Positions 20,101-28,536 of a DNA stretch of 64,000 bases are shown here, one piece after another. Origin of the DNA: G039954875 sp039954875 (GTDB lineage Bacteria > Bacteroidota > Bacteroidia > Flavobacteriales > Blattabacteriaceae); contig CP157202.1 of NCBI GenBank assembly GCA_039954875.1, positions 1,240,001 to 1,304,000 on the forward strand, read 5' to 3'. Position 1 is the stretch's first letter, and each line of letters begins with the position of its first letter. A program made the position numbers and the translations under genes. The notes beneath the pieces were generated by a model. It made no database searches and had not been told where the DNA came from. It worked only from the letters and a program-made list of their open reading frames with translations.

Positions 20101-21400
20101 ATAAAAAAAATTGAATATCCGTATTCCTAAAGTCTTTACCATTAACGAATATGCGTTACAGTCGGTCTAAATTTATCTAATCATCAAAATATAAGGAAAA
20201 AAATTAATGGATATAGTCGATAATTATCACAAGGAAAACCTCTAGAAATTTATTGAAAAGAAGATAGAAACATTCCATACATCCCCATTATAAGTCCAGG
20301 ATTTAATCATTCTTGATAAGACCTGTTTGACCTCGACGAGCCATACAGGTCTTTATAGAATCATTTTTAGATGAGAACAAAATCTAGTGTAAAGCTTGAA
20401 TAAAAAATGTTATCTGTCCAATTTTATATAAAAATCAATGAAGATAACTATCTCTAAATAATATACGTATCTAAAGATACGAGTGATTTATTTCGTTCAA
20501 TAAGTATTATCTATTTAATTCCCTTTAAAAATTATATAATCATTTTGATAAAAATTCAAAAAAAAATTATTTGGAGAGGATTATATTAATCGAACTAAAA
20601 AAATACGATCTTTGACACAACACTACAATCCTTTTTCATGGGATCCATCGATCCATCAAGGTATACTTTTCAATGAGTTTATAGACATACTCCTAAATCG
20701 TGTCGTGAATCATACGAGATTTCATGATAAAAATATTAAAATGATTCGTTTGAGAGCCATACGTGATCCAAAAACTTTTATAGTCTTGAAGCATTAAAAC
20801 CCATTCGGAACCTACTTGGTCTTGATGGTTTCAGTCAGCCAAGTCAAAGATGTGGAAGCGTCATAAGTCTTGAAGCTGCTCATAGATCCCCAGAAACATG
20901 CTTCGTATGTAATAAAGAGGATAAAAAGACGATCTATGTATTTATTCTAAATATGAGACATCATAGTTCCGTCTACAGTATATATTTGGAGCTATGGGAC
21001 AAAAGACCAATGTTAATAAAGTCAATTCGGATTCGGACTGATCATTTCAAATCGAACTATCTTACCCAATCACATTGTATCTTGAATGATCGACCTTGTT
21101 TGATCATTATACCTTACATGTAGAGACAACCTATCCTGAGAATATTTTGGAAGACCTTCTAAAACACAAACTGAAACCGATCTCTTCTTCATAAAACGAT
21201 CGGCTAATTTGTATGGGTCCTCTTAAAAACTTAATATTGAGAAAGAGTATCGTGGGCTTCAGTTTTTTGATTGAAAAGGATGAAGGTGTTAGGAGACCAA
21301 ACCGAAGGTTAAAATAGACTTTTAACCAAAGGAGTACGATAAAACGATGTCAAGGCGATAAAAAAAGCACAACGTAGATATGTCTCATTTTTTCAATGTA
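17130..21400 (+). other. Long decayed stretch, families not recognised
   Basis: Over 4 kb of plus-strand-biased debris. Protein-like pieces are plain but none names a family: VITDSVAIASGMMMD (about 17255), EFGAEYIGRSFKMSRLTVYF (17593), WYDTCNRLFYPYKSLEEYY (18654), YNYKEDYLYLINPDMIKK (about 19601), ESLVGGVGIYLNHRNLIKY (about 20011), WDPSIHQGILFNEFIDILL (20640) and VFILNMRHHSSVYSIYLEL (about 20940). Stops appear every 15-60 codons. The pieces suggest several former genes on the plus strand. A run of ten C lies at about 19582. Segments 19290-19420 and 20440-20590 are AT-rich spacers. Confidence 0.5.
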
Positions 21401-21419
21401 ATTTTAGACTTACAAAAAC

Positions 21420-22080
21420 ATTTTCTAATATATCTGATCTTTTTAATACTTTAGAATTATTGAACCTTGTGGCCTTTGCCATATCGGGTGCAGGAGCCCC
21501 GGGCATTAACAAGCGATATCAAATTTTTGGTGTATTTGTCATCGTTTTTATTAACTCTACCGGAGATGATATGCTCAGAGACTTATTATTAGATAATCTT
21601 CCAGTGAGTTGGATAAAAAACATCTCTTATGTATAAATTATATTAGGATATACCTTGTTTACCATGTTATCGTAAAAACTATTGAATATTTACGTGATAC
21701 TATATTTTTATTCGATTCACTGGGGCTGGGTATATTCACCGTGCTGTGGATAGAACATAGATTAAATTATGGGTTCAATCCAGTCATCAGTATTTTTTGG
21801 GTACAATCACCGCATCATTTGGTGGTGTGGTGAGAAATGTTTTATACCAAGGAAACCCTATAATCTTTCGCAAGGAGATCTATGAATCTACTTGTATTTT
21901 CGGTGGGATTTTATTTTTCACATTACAATTTTGTCAAATATCTCAAGATTATATCTATGAGATCAATATCCTCAACATATTCCTCATACGCATCACTGAT
22001 GTAAGGTATCATCTAAACTTTCCATCGATGTATACTTCTCGTAAAAAATCTTATAAAATGCGAAAGTATTCAACTGATTG
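21420..22080 (+). pseudogene. Trimeric intracellular cation (TRIC) family protein, YadS/UPF0126
   Basis: Pieces in order match the UPF0126/TRIC membrane family: NTLELLNLVAFAISGAGAPG, IFGVFVIVFINSTGDDMLRD (living copies have T-A-x-GGGxxRD), LPVSWIKNISYV, then in other frames FDSLGLGIFTVLWIEH, GTITASFGGVVRNVL and EIYESTCIFGGILFFTLQF. The two internal repeats of three helices can be recognised. At least three stops/frameshifts break it. Bacterial members conduct monovalent cations. It lies just upstream of the intact acyltransferase. Confidence 0.8.
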
Positions 22081-22110
22081 AAAAACGTCTAACTTTACCC
22101 CACTAAAATA

Positions 22111-22941
22111 ATGAGTCGTTTGAGAACGAAAAAAAGTACTCTTTTCCGAGATGTTTTTGGGAATTTGCATATTATAAAGCGGTTCTTGATCTCCATCTTT
22201 GGTTGTATTTCCTACAATCGTTACAACGGTTTCAATAAATTGGAACTGAAAGGTACCGAACACCTCAAATACCTTCCTGATACCAATGTATTTTTTGTCT
22301 CAAATCATCAGACGTATTTTGCCGATGTTTTTGCTATGTTTCACGTGTTTTGCAGTGTTAAAAATGGATTCATCAACACTATAAAAAACCCTATTTATTT
22401 GCTCAATCCAAAGGTCAATCTCTATTATGTAGCTGCTAAAGAGACTATGAGTAAGGGCATCTTGCCAAAAATATTTGCCTACTCGGGATGCATTGCAGTG
22501 AAGAGGACGTGGCGAGAAAGAGAGAAAAAAAACAAACGTCAAGTAGATATTTCTGAAATTACAAATATCGGGATGGCTCTAAATGATGGATGGCTCATCA
22601 CCTTCCCACAAGGTACCACCAAGGCCTTTGCACCGGGACGCAGAGGTACAGCTCACATAATACGCAAATTTAAACCTCTCGTCATACCTATTGTCATAGA
22701 CGGTTTCCAAGAAGCCTATGATAAAAAGGGATTGAGGATAAAGGAAAAAGGCATCATTCAAAAAATGATTTTCAAAGCTCCTTTGACCTTTGATTACAAA
22801 AACGATACTACAGAGATGATCATGGAAAAAGTTATGGACGCCATCGAACAGTCACCCAAGTATTTTGAGAAAACATCTCTAGTCAAAAGGGTCAGAAAAA
22901 AAAACCGACATCGCAATGAAACTCATCAGACCATCATTTAA
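22111..22941 (+). CDS. 1-acyl-sn-glycerol-3-phosphate acyltransferase family (PlsC-like)
   Basis: The 276-residue protein has the acyltransferase box VSNHQTYFADVFAM (His66; the Asp is six residues on, one more than the canonical HX4D, a spacing I associate with a Bacteroidota subfamily), and the phosphate-binding box TFPQGTTKAFAPG (FPEGTR variant). GTAHIIRK and VIPIVIDGF follow. The likely role is transfer of an acyl chain to lysophosphatidate or a similar lipid at the inner membrane. A basic C-terminal tail is present. It is intact while both neighbours (TRIC protein and Mpl) are dead, which suggests selection on membrane lipid synthesis. A unique assignment to PlsC needs comparison with paralogues elsewhere. 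Confidence 0.85.
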   Translation: MSRLRTKKSTLFRDVFGNLHIIKRFLISIFGCISYNRYNGFNKLELKGTEHLKYLPDTNVFFVSNHQTYFADVFAMFHVFCSVKNGFINTIKNPIYLLNPKVNLYYVAAKETMSKGILPKIFAYSGCIAVKRTWREREKKNKRQVDISEITNIGMALNDGWLITFPQGTTKAFAPGRRGTAHIIRKFKPLVIPIVIDGFQEAYDKKGLRIKEKGIIQKMIFKAPLTFDYKNDTTEMIMEKVMDAIEQSPKYFEKTSLVKRVRKKNRHRNETHQTII

Positions 22942-22977
22942 AAAAGCTTTTTTTCTAGACGATTTAAAATTTGGTCG

Positions 22978-24240
22978 ATGAATGTCAATCTAATTACTAT
23001 CAGTGAAAGTACCATGCACAATTTGGCTCTAGCTCTCCATGAGCAATATGTCCAGATCAGCGGATCGGATAATCTCATTTTTGAGCCATCAAGGAGTAAA
23101 TTGGTGATAAAAAAGCTTTTGCCTGACGCATTGGGTTGGTTTTTCGAAAAAATCACTCCTGCACTTGATGCAATAAGCCTAAATATGCATGCCCGAACAA
23201 ACAATCCTGAATCGCAAAGAGCCCAATCGCTGAACCTCAAGATCTATTCTTATCCAAAATTCTTCTACGAACAATTCAAAATATAAAACCCGTGTAATCA
23301 TTAGCGGCTCACATGGTAAAACTACCATCACAGCAATGATAATCCACGTATTAGGATTTCATCACAAAAAGATCAATTTCATGATCGGTGACCAACTAGC
23401 TGGATACAAAAAACTATGACATCTCAATCCAGACAATAATCATATCCTACTCTCGAAGGCGACGAATATTCTACCTCTCCTATAAATCTACATCCCAAAT
23501 TTCATCTCTATCGACCCAATATTACTCTGATCAATGGCATTGCCTAAGATCACGTCAATACGTTCCCTACATGGAACGAATATGTCGATATTTTAAGAGT
23601 CTTTATCGAGAAGATCACTACAGGTTGTGAACTGGTCTACAATGAAGAAAACCCCACCGTCATGAAACTATTTGAAGAGACTCGGACATTTCTTAAAAAG
23701 AATTTCCCTACAAACTTCCCGGGTATTTCTACAAAAACATCAAAAACCTTTATTGAAACAGAAAACGGTTCAATACCCTTGAAGATCTTTAGGAAACATA
23801 ATTTACTCAATCTTAAAGAGGCACGCATCATGTGCAACCTCTTTAGGGACATGGACAAAATTTATTACAAGGCTATTACCTCTTTTTCAGAGTGCTTACA
23901 AAAGACTGATATATTTAATCGATGTGCCCGATCTGAAAGTTTATAAATATTTTCCCCATTCACCTTCAAAAGTTCGGGCCACTACAGGGGCTGTCCAAGA
24001 ACAACACAAAGCATTTACATTAGTAACTTGTATAGAACTACACACTTTCAATAGCTTGGATAAAAACTTTTTGAAACAATACCGACACACATTGGACCAG
24101 GCAGATATCCCCATTGTGTTTTTACGATGAAAAAAACTCTACAAGATTTTTTAATAACCCTTGATCGACAACACAAGACATTACTCTTCATGAGTTCTAG
24201 GTATTACTGGGACATACCTTTGGAAAAATTATTCAAATAA
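22978..24240 (+). pseudogene. mpl: UDP-N-acetylmuramate:tripeptide ligase Mpl, decayed
   Basis: The whole ligase can be followed: SESTMHNLALALHEQYVQI, IFEPSRSKLVIKKLLPDA, GWFFEKITPALDAISLNMHA (open to 23286), then SGSHGKTTITAMIIHVLGF (ATP loop), LEGDEYSTSPIDL, HPKFHLYRPNITLINGIA, DHVNTFPTWNEYVDIF, and a C-terminal domain ending ISLEKLFK-like with TAA at 24238-24240. Five or more frameshifts/stops interrupt it. The start motif ITISESTMHNLA (living: HFIAIGGSAMHNLA) points to Mpl rather than MurC. Mpl reattaches recycled murein tripeptide to UDP-MurNAc, so this recycling route is lost here. Confidence 0.85.
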
Positions 24241-24600
24241 ACATCCGATTAAGCTAGGCCTCCTAAGGTCTAAGCTTTTTCTCTCATTTTTTACACATGA
24301 AATCAAAATACTTATAAGTACTAGGTTGATTTTAAGTATTTTATATAATAATATCCCCTGAACAATTTTTAATAATAAAAAGCTAGTTTATAATAATTTC
24401 ATGCATAAAACTTGTGAACTAATCTACAAAGTATCATTATATGTTTTTGTTAAACGAAATACTATCTAATCATCTTACAAATAAGTATATTTTTTTATAA
24501 TATAAACGATATAACCTCTTTATATTGATATGTTATTATATATTTTTCAACATTTATATCGATAGATCCATCATATTATGCTACATTAATTTTAAAAGTT
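24241..24600. other. AT-rich spacer upstream of the ilv leader
   Basis: Very AT-rich, no coding signal. An inverted repeat AAGCTTAGGCCTCC / AGGTCTAAGCTT-like (about 24253-24279: AGCTAGGCCTCCTAAGGTCTAAGCT followed by a T-rich stretch) may be a terminator for the former mpl unit. Confidence 0.4.
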
Positions 24601-24612
24601 GAAAATTCATCC

Positions 24613-24642
24613 TTGTATGTTTCATTTTTTTCACTAGCTTTG
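24613..24642 (+). promoter_or_regulatory. Predicted Bacteroidota-type promoter of the ilv operon
   Basis: TAGCTTTG at 24635-24642 fits the Bacteroidota -7 consensus TAnnTTTG perfectly, and TTG at 24613-24615 lies 19 bases upstream, a normal distance for the -33 element. Transcription would start close to 24647-24650, at or next to the leader-peptide ATG, so the leader may be translated from a leaderless or near-leaderless mRNA. Prediction only. Confidence 0.55.
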
Positions 24643-24646
24643 TCCT

Positions 24647-24715
24647 ATGATCTTGAAAAACGTCATCATAATAGTCGTCGGTCTCATTGTTGTCCTTTTC
24701 AAGGAGGTGGGGTAG
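24647..24715 (+). CDS. ilv operon leader peptide, 22 aa
   Basis: This ATG-to-TAG frame encodes MILKNVIIIVVGLIVVLFKEVG. Eleven of 22 residues are Ile or Val and three more are Leu, mostly in one uninterrupted run (residues 6-17). It ends directly in front of a strong terminator hairpin and 82 bases before ilvD, whose operon makes isoleucine and valine. This is the design of a transcription-attenuation leader: ribosomes stall on Ile/Val codons when the charged tRNAs are scarce. There is no Shine-Dalgarno sequence, as is usual in the phylum. Its stop codon sits inside the predicted anti-terminator strand. Confidence 0.8.
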   Translation: MILKNVIIIVVGLIVVLFKEVG

Positions 24716-24774
24716 GCTCCTGTTTAGATATATCTTTAAAAAACCCTACCCCCTAAAATCCGGTAGGGTTTTTT
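24703..24774 (+). terminator. ilv attenuator: anti-terminator and terminator
   Basis: AAAAAACCCTACC (24738-24750) and GGTAGGGTTTTTT (24762-24774) form a perfect 13-bp stem with an 11-base loop ending in a T-run: an intrinsic terminator between promoter and ilvD. The alternative partner GGGGTAGG (24709-24716), which contains the leader stop codon, is exactly complementary to CCTACCCC (24745-24752) and would break the terminator stem. GGAG/CTCC (24703-24706 / 24717-24720) can form a small pause hairpin. A ribosome stalled on the Val/Ile run leaves 24709-24716 free (read-through); one at the stop covers it (termination). Confidence 0.8.
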
Positions 24775-24796
24775 AATTAAAAGTAAATACACTAAG

Positions 24797-26479
24797 ATGA
24801 AAAAGACTATCAACCGTTTCAGTGCCGAACTTACCGAAGATCTTAGCCTGCCCTCGTCACAGGCTATGCTCTATGGTACAGGCCTCATAGAAGCCGATTT
24901 TCAAAAGGCCCAAGTCGGTATTGTAAGCAATTGGTACGAAGGCAATCCATGCAATATGCATTTGAATACATTAGGGCAAGAGGTCAAAACTTCCGTGCAA
25001 GCTCAGGGACTTGTCGGTTTTCAATTCAATACTATCGGGGTGAGCGACGGTATCACTATGGGTACGCTCAGTATGCGTTATTCCCTACCCTCACGCGAAC
25101 TCATAGCTGATAGTATAGAGACTGTAGTAGCTGCTCAACATTATGACGGTGTAGTAGCTATCCCGGGTTGTGATAAAAATATGCCTGGTGCCCTGATCGC
25201 CTTGCTCCGGCTCAACAGGCCCGCCATCATTGTATACGGTGGAAGCATCGCTTCAGGTTGTCACAATGGAGAAAAACTCAATATAGTCTCTACTTTAGAA
25301 GCATTGGGGAAACGAAACACCGGACAAATCTCCGAAACAGAATACAAAAACATAATCAAAAAATCCTGTCCAGGAGCCGGCGCTTGTGGGGGGATGTATA
25401 CTGCCAACACTATGGCCATAGCTCTAGAAGCCATGGGGATGACCCTACCTTATTCCTCCTCATCACCAGCCGTTGGTAACGAAAAGATACAAGAATGCAT
25501 ACAAGTAGGCAAAGCGATCAAAAATCTTCTCGAAAAGGACATCAAACCCAAAGATATCATCACCAAAAAAGCGTTAGAAAATGCCATCACCCTAGCCATT
25601 GCTCTAGGAGGCTCTACCAATCTGGTATTGCATCTACTGGCTGTTGCTAATACTGCTGGAATCAATCTGAGTTTAGAAGACTTTCAAGATATCAACAAGC
25701 ATGTGCCTGTCATCGGAAATCTCAAACCCAGTGGTGACTTTCTCATGGAGGACATCCACCTTATTGGAGGAACACCTCTCATCATGAAATACCTGCTCAA
25801 CGAAGGTCTCCTTAAAGGGGATTGCCTGACCATCACGGGAAAAACGATGGCAGAAAACCTAGAAGAAATTACTGAACTCTCCTTTGATCAAAAAGTGATT
25901 TATCCCTTGCACAGTCCAATCAAAAAAGATGGCCATTTGCGGATCTTACATGGAAATTTAGCCCCTACTGGTGCCGTAGCCAAAATAACTGGCAAAGAAG
26001 GGCTTAGTTTCTCCGGTCCAGCCAAGACCTTTGATTCGGAAAAAGAAGCCAATGATGCAATCTCCAACAATCAAATTAAAGCCGGTGACGTCATCGTTAT
26101 ACGATATGTTGGGCCTAAAGGCGCTCCAGGTATGCCAGAGATGCTCAAGCCGACCTCTTATATCATGGGGGCCGGCTTAGGTAAAGAAGTGGCCCTGATA
26201 ACCGATGGTAGGTTTTCAGGCGGCTCACACGGTTTCGTCGTAGGACACATTACTCCCGAAGCACAAGTCGGAGGTCCAATCGCCTTAGTCAGAAATGGAG
26301 ATCTGATCATGATCGATGCCGAAAAAAACACCATCACACTAGCAATCAATGAAACAGATATACAAAAACGAAAAGCACAATGGACCCCTCCACCACTCAA
26401 AGAAAAGACAGGATATTTGTATAAATATGCAAAAATCGTATCCTCAGCTTCCGAAGGATGTATCACAGATCAATTTTAA
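24797..26479 (+). CDS. ilvD: Dihydroxy-acid dehydratase
   Basis: The 560-residue IlvD has full length. Iron-sulfur cysteines are in AIPGCDKNMPGALIA (about residue 123) and SCPGAGACGGMYTANTM (about 192-198). The C-terminal blocks YVGPKGAPGMPEMLKPTS and LITDGRFSGGSHGFVVGH are the family signatures. It dehydrates dihydroxy-acids to the 2-keto-acid precursors of valine and isoleucine. It is the first structural gene after the attenuator, and ilvB starts 4 bases after its stop. No damage is visible. Confidence 0.97.
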   Translation: MKKTINRFSAELTEDLSLPSSQAMLYGTGLIEADFQKAQVGIVSNWYEGNPCNMHLNTLGQEVKTSVQAQGLVGFQFNTIGVSDGITMGTLSMRYSLPSRELIADSIETVVAAQHYDGVVAIPGCDKNMPGALIALLRLNRPAIIVYGGSIASGCHNGEKLNIVSTLEALGKRNTGQISETEYKNIIKKSCPGAGACGGMYTANTMAIALEAMGMTLPYSSSSPAVGNEKIQECIQVGKAIKNLLEKDIKPKDIITKKALENAITLAIALGGSTNLVLHLLAVANTAGINLSLEDFQDINKHVPVIGNLKPSGDFLMEDIHLIGGTPLIMKYLLNEGLLKGDCLTITGKTMAENLEEITELSFDQKVIYPLHSPIKKDGHLRILHGNLAPTGAVAKITGKEGLSFSGPAKTFDSEKEANDAISNNQIKAGDVIVIRYVGPKGAPGMPEMLKPTSYIMGAGLGKEVALITDGRFSGGSHGFVVGHITPEAQVGGPIALVRNGDLIMIDAEKNTITLAINETDIQKRKAQWTPPPLKEKTGYLYKYAKIVSSASEGCITDQF

Positions 26480-26483
26480 TCCT

Positions 26484-28178
26484 ATGAAAAAAGAATCATT
26501 TACCGGTTCGGAAATTCTCATCAAAGCCCTCTTGGCTGAGGAAGTGAAGTACATCTTTGGTTATCCAGGTGGTGCAATCATGCCGATCTATGATACCATA
26601 CTTCATTATAAAGACGAGATCTGCCATATCCTAACACGACACGAACAAGGTGCTATACACGCTGCCCAAGGGTACGCTAGAGTCACCGGCAAAGCGGGTG
26701 TCTGTTTTACCACCTCTGGTCCTGGAGCCACCAATTTAATTACCGGCTTGGCAGATGCACTGATTGACAGTACACCTCTTGTATGCATCACTGGGCAAGT
26801 ATCATCACATTTATTAGGTACTGATGCTTTTCAAGAAATCGATATCATAGACATTTCCATACCTGCTACTAAGTGGAACGCACAGATAACCGATGCCAAG
26901 GACATCTGTAAAATCATCTGTCAGGCCTTCTACATTGTCCAAGCAGGACGACCAGGTCCTGTGCTTGTAGACATCACTAAGAATGCCCAATTTCAAACCA
27001 CTTCCTTTGATTACAGTTTATGTACCTCAGTAAATCACTTCAAACCTTATCCTGACACAGAGGAAGAAAAAATCCAGGATGCTGCTAAACTGATCAATAC
27101 AGCCAAAAGACCTTTAGCTATTATCGGACAAGGAGTGATTCTAGCCCATGCAGAAGAAGAACTGAAACATTTCATTGAAAAAACAGATATCCCTGTCGCC
27201 AGCACACTCTTGGGATTAGGTACCATAGAAAGTCGACATCCTTTATACATGGGTATGCTCGGTATGCATGGTAACTATGCTCCCAATCTTCTAACCAACG
27301 AATGTGATGTACTCATCGCCATAGGCATGCGTTTCGATGATCGAGTTACCGGAAATGTCAAGAAATATGCAAAACAGGCCCAGATCATCCACTTGGAAAT
27401 CGACCCTTGCGAGATTAGTAAAAACATCCATTGTGATATACCTATCTTAGGCGATTGTAAGGTTACCTTAACTCGTTTGATCAACCTGACGCAAAAAGCC
27501 AATCATCAAGCATGGGTCAAAACCTTTGGTGAATTGAAAGTTAAGGAAGAGGAAGTAGTGATATACAACGACCTCCACCCTACCAAAGAAGGACTAACAA
27601 TGGGTGAAGTCATCAAATGGATCAACCACTACAAACGGAAAAACGCTGTCCTGGTGACCGATGTGGGACAACATCAGATGATCGCCTCACGCTATTTTAA
27701 TTTCACCGCTCCAAAAAGCCAAATCACTTCCGGTGGCCTAGGTACGATGGGGTTCGGCTTACCGGCAGCTATCGGTGTACAGTTCGGTGCTAAGGAGCGA
27801 CAGGTAATTTGTATAGTAGGCGATGGCGGTATCCAAATGACCGTACAAGAGTTGGGTACCATTTTGCAAAATGATCTCCCGATAAAGATCGTGTTGCTCA
27901 ACAACGGCTTTCTAGGTATGGTACGCCAATGGCAACAGTTGTTTTTTGAAAAGCGTTATTCCTGTACAGAATTGGTCAACCCCGATTTCGTCCAATTGGC
28001 CAGTGCTTACAACATACAGGCACAAAAAGTAGACCGTAGAGAACAACTCGAGGCTGCGATAAAAAAGATGCTCAATAACAAAGGCGCCTATCTATTAGAA
28101 GTTATCGTAGAGAAAGAAGACAATGTTTTTCCAATGATCCCAAGCGGAGCTGCTGTAGATGAAATTCGTTTAACATAA
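26484..28178 (+). CDS. ilvB: Acetolactate synthase, large catalytic subunit
   Basis: I place the start at ATG 26484 (MKKESFTGSEILIKALL), 4 bases after ilvD; the frame is open back to 26349 but there it only overlaps ilvD. The 564-residue protein has the three ThDP-enzyme domains: the catalytic Glu in RHEQGAIHAAQGYARVTG (about residue 54), a central FAD-binding domain, and the ThDP/Mg motif GDGGIQMTVQE...LLNN (about residues 446-474). It condenses pyruvate with pyruvate or 2-ketobutyrate, the first common step to Val and Ile. It needs the IlvN partner encoded next. Confidence 0.97.
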   Translation: MKKESFTGSEILIKALLAEEVKYIFGYPGGAIMPIYDTILHYKDEICHILTRHEQGAIHAAQGYARVTGKAGVCFTTSGPGATNLITGLADALIDSTPLVCITGQVSSHLLGTDAFQEIDIIDISIPATKWNAQITDAKDICKIICQAFYIVQAGRPGPVLVDITKNAQFQTTSFDYSLCTSVNHFKPYPDTEEEKIQDAAKLINTAKRPLAIIGQGVILAHAEEELKHFIEKTDIPVASTLLGLGTIESRHPLYMGMLGMHGNYAPNLLTNECDVLIAIGMRFDDRVTGNVKKYAKQAQIIHLEIDPCEISKNIHCDIPILGDCKVTLTRLINLTQKANHQAWVKTFGELKVKEEEVVIYNDLHPTKEGLTMGEVIKWINHYKRKNAVLVTDVGQHQMIASRYFNFTAPKSQITSGGLGTMGFGLPAAIGVQFGAKERQVICIVGDGGIQMTVQELGTILQNDLPIKIVLLNNGFLGMVRQWQQLFFEKRYSCTELVNPDFVQLASAYNIQAQKVDRREQLEAAIKKMLNNKGAYLLEVIVEKEDNVFPMIPSGAAVDEIRLT

Positions 28179-28190
28179 AATCAACCTCTT

Positions 28191-28484
28191 ATGAAACAAA
28201 AATTTAGGATCATGATTTTGGCTGATGACCTTTCAAGATTGCTCAGTCGTATTCTAATCATATTCAATCGAAGAAATTTGACCATCAAAAATATGAATAT
28301 TTGTCAAGGTGTAACCCCTGAAGTTTTACGTTATACCATAGATTTGGAATGCATCGATAATCAAATAGATCAACTCATCAAGCAGATCGAAAAACTTATC
28401 GGAGTTAATTATATCTTTTATTATCAGGCAGAAACAGGAGAATTTTCCCAACCTATCAATTGGGAAAATACCCCCCCCCTATGA
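28191..28484 (+). CDS. ilvN: Acetolactate synthase small subunit, ACT domain only
   Basis: The 97-residue protein is an ACT-domain regulatory subunit: LSRLLSRILIIFNRRNLTI and the following MNICQGVTPEVLRYTIDLE give the beta-alpha-beta ACT fold that binds valine and activates IlvB. Most Bacteroidota IlvN proteins are about twice as long, with a C-terminal second domain; E. coli IlvN/IlvM are naturally short (96/87 aa). Here the frame ends in a run of nine C just before the stop, and ilvC follows within about 50 bases, so the second domain has been deleted rather than only shifted. The short form may still activate IlvB but could have altered feedback control. Confidence 0.9.
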   Translation: MKQKFRIMILADDLSRLLSRILIIFNRRNLTIKNMNICQGVTPEVLRYTIDLECIDNQIDQLIKQIEKLIGVNYIFYYQAETGEFSQPINWENTPPL

Positions 28485-28536
28485 GCATATCATAATGCGA
28501 TCGATAAATAGCTATTTAAATAAAAACCAACTGTTT

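Noticed and set aside
26349..26483. N-terminal extension of IlvB by 45 residues
   Set aside because: It overlaps ilvD entirely; the conserved protein begins at ATG 26484, 4 bases after the ilvD stop.
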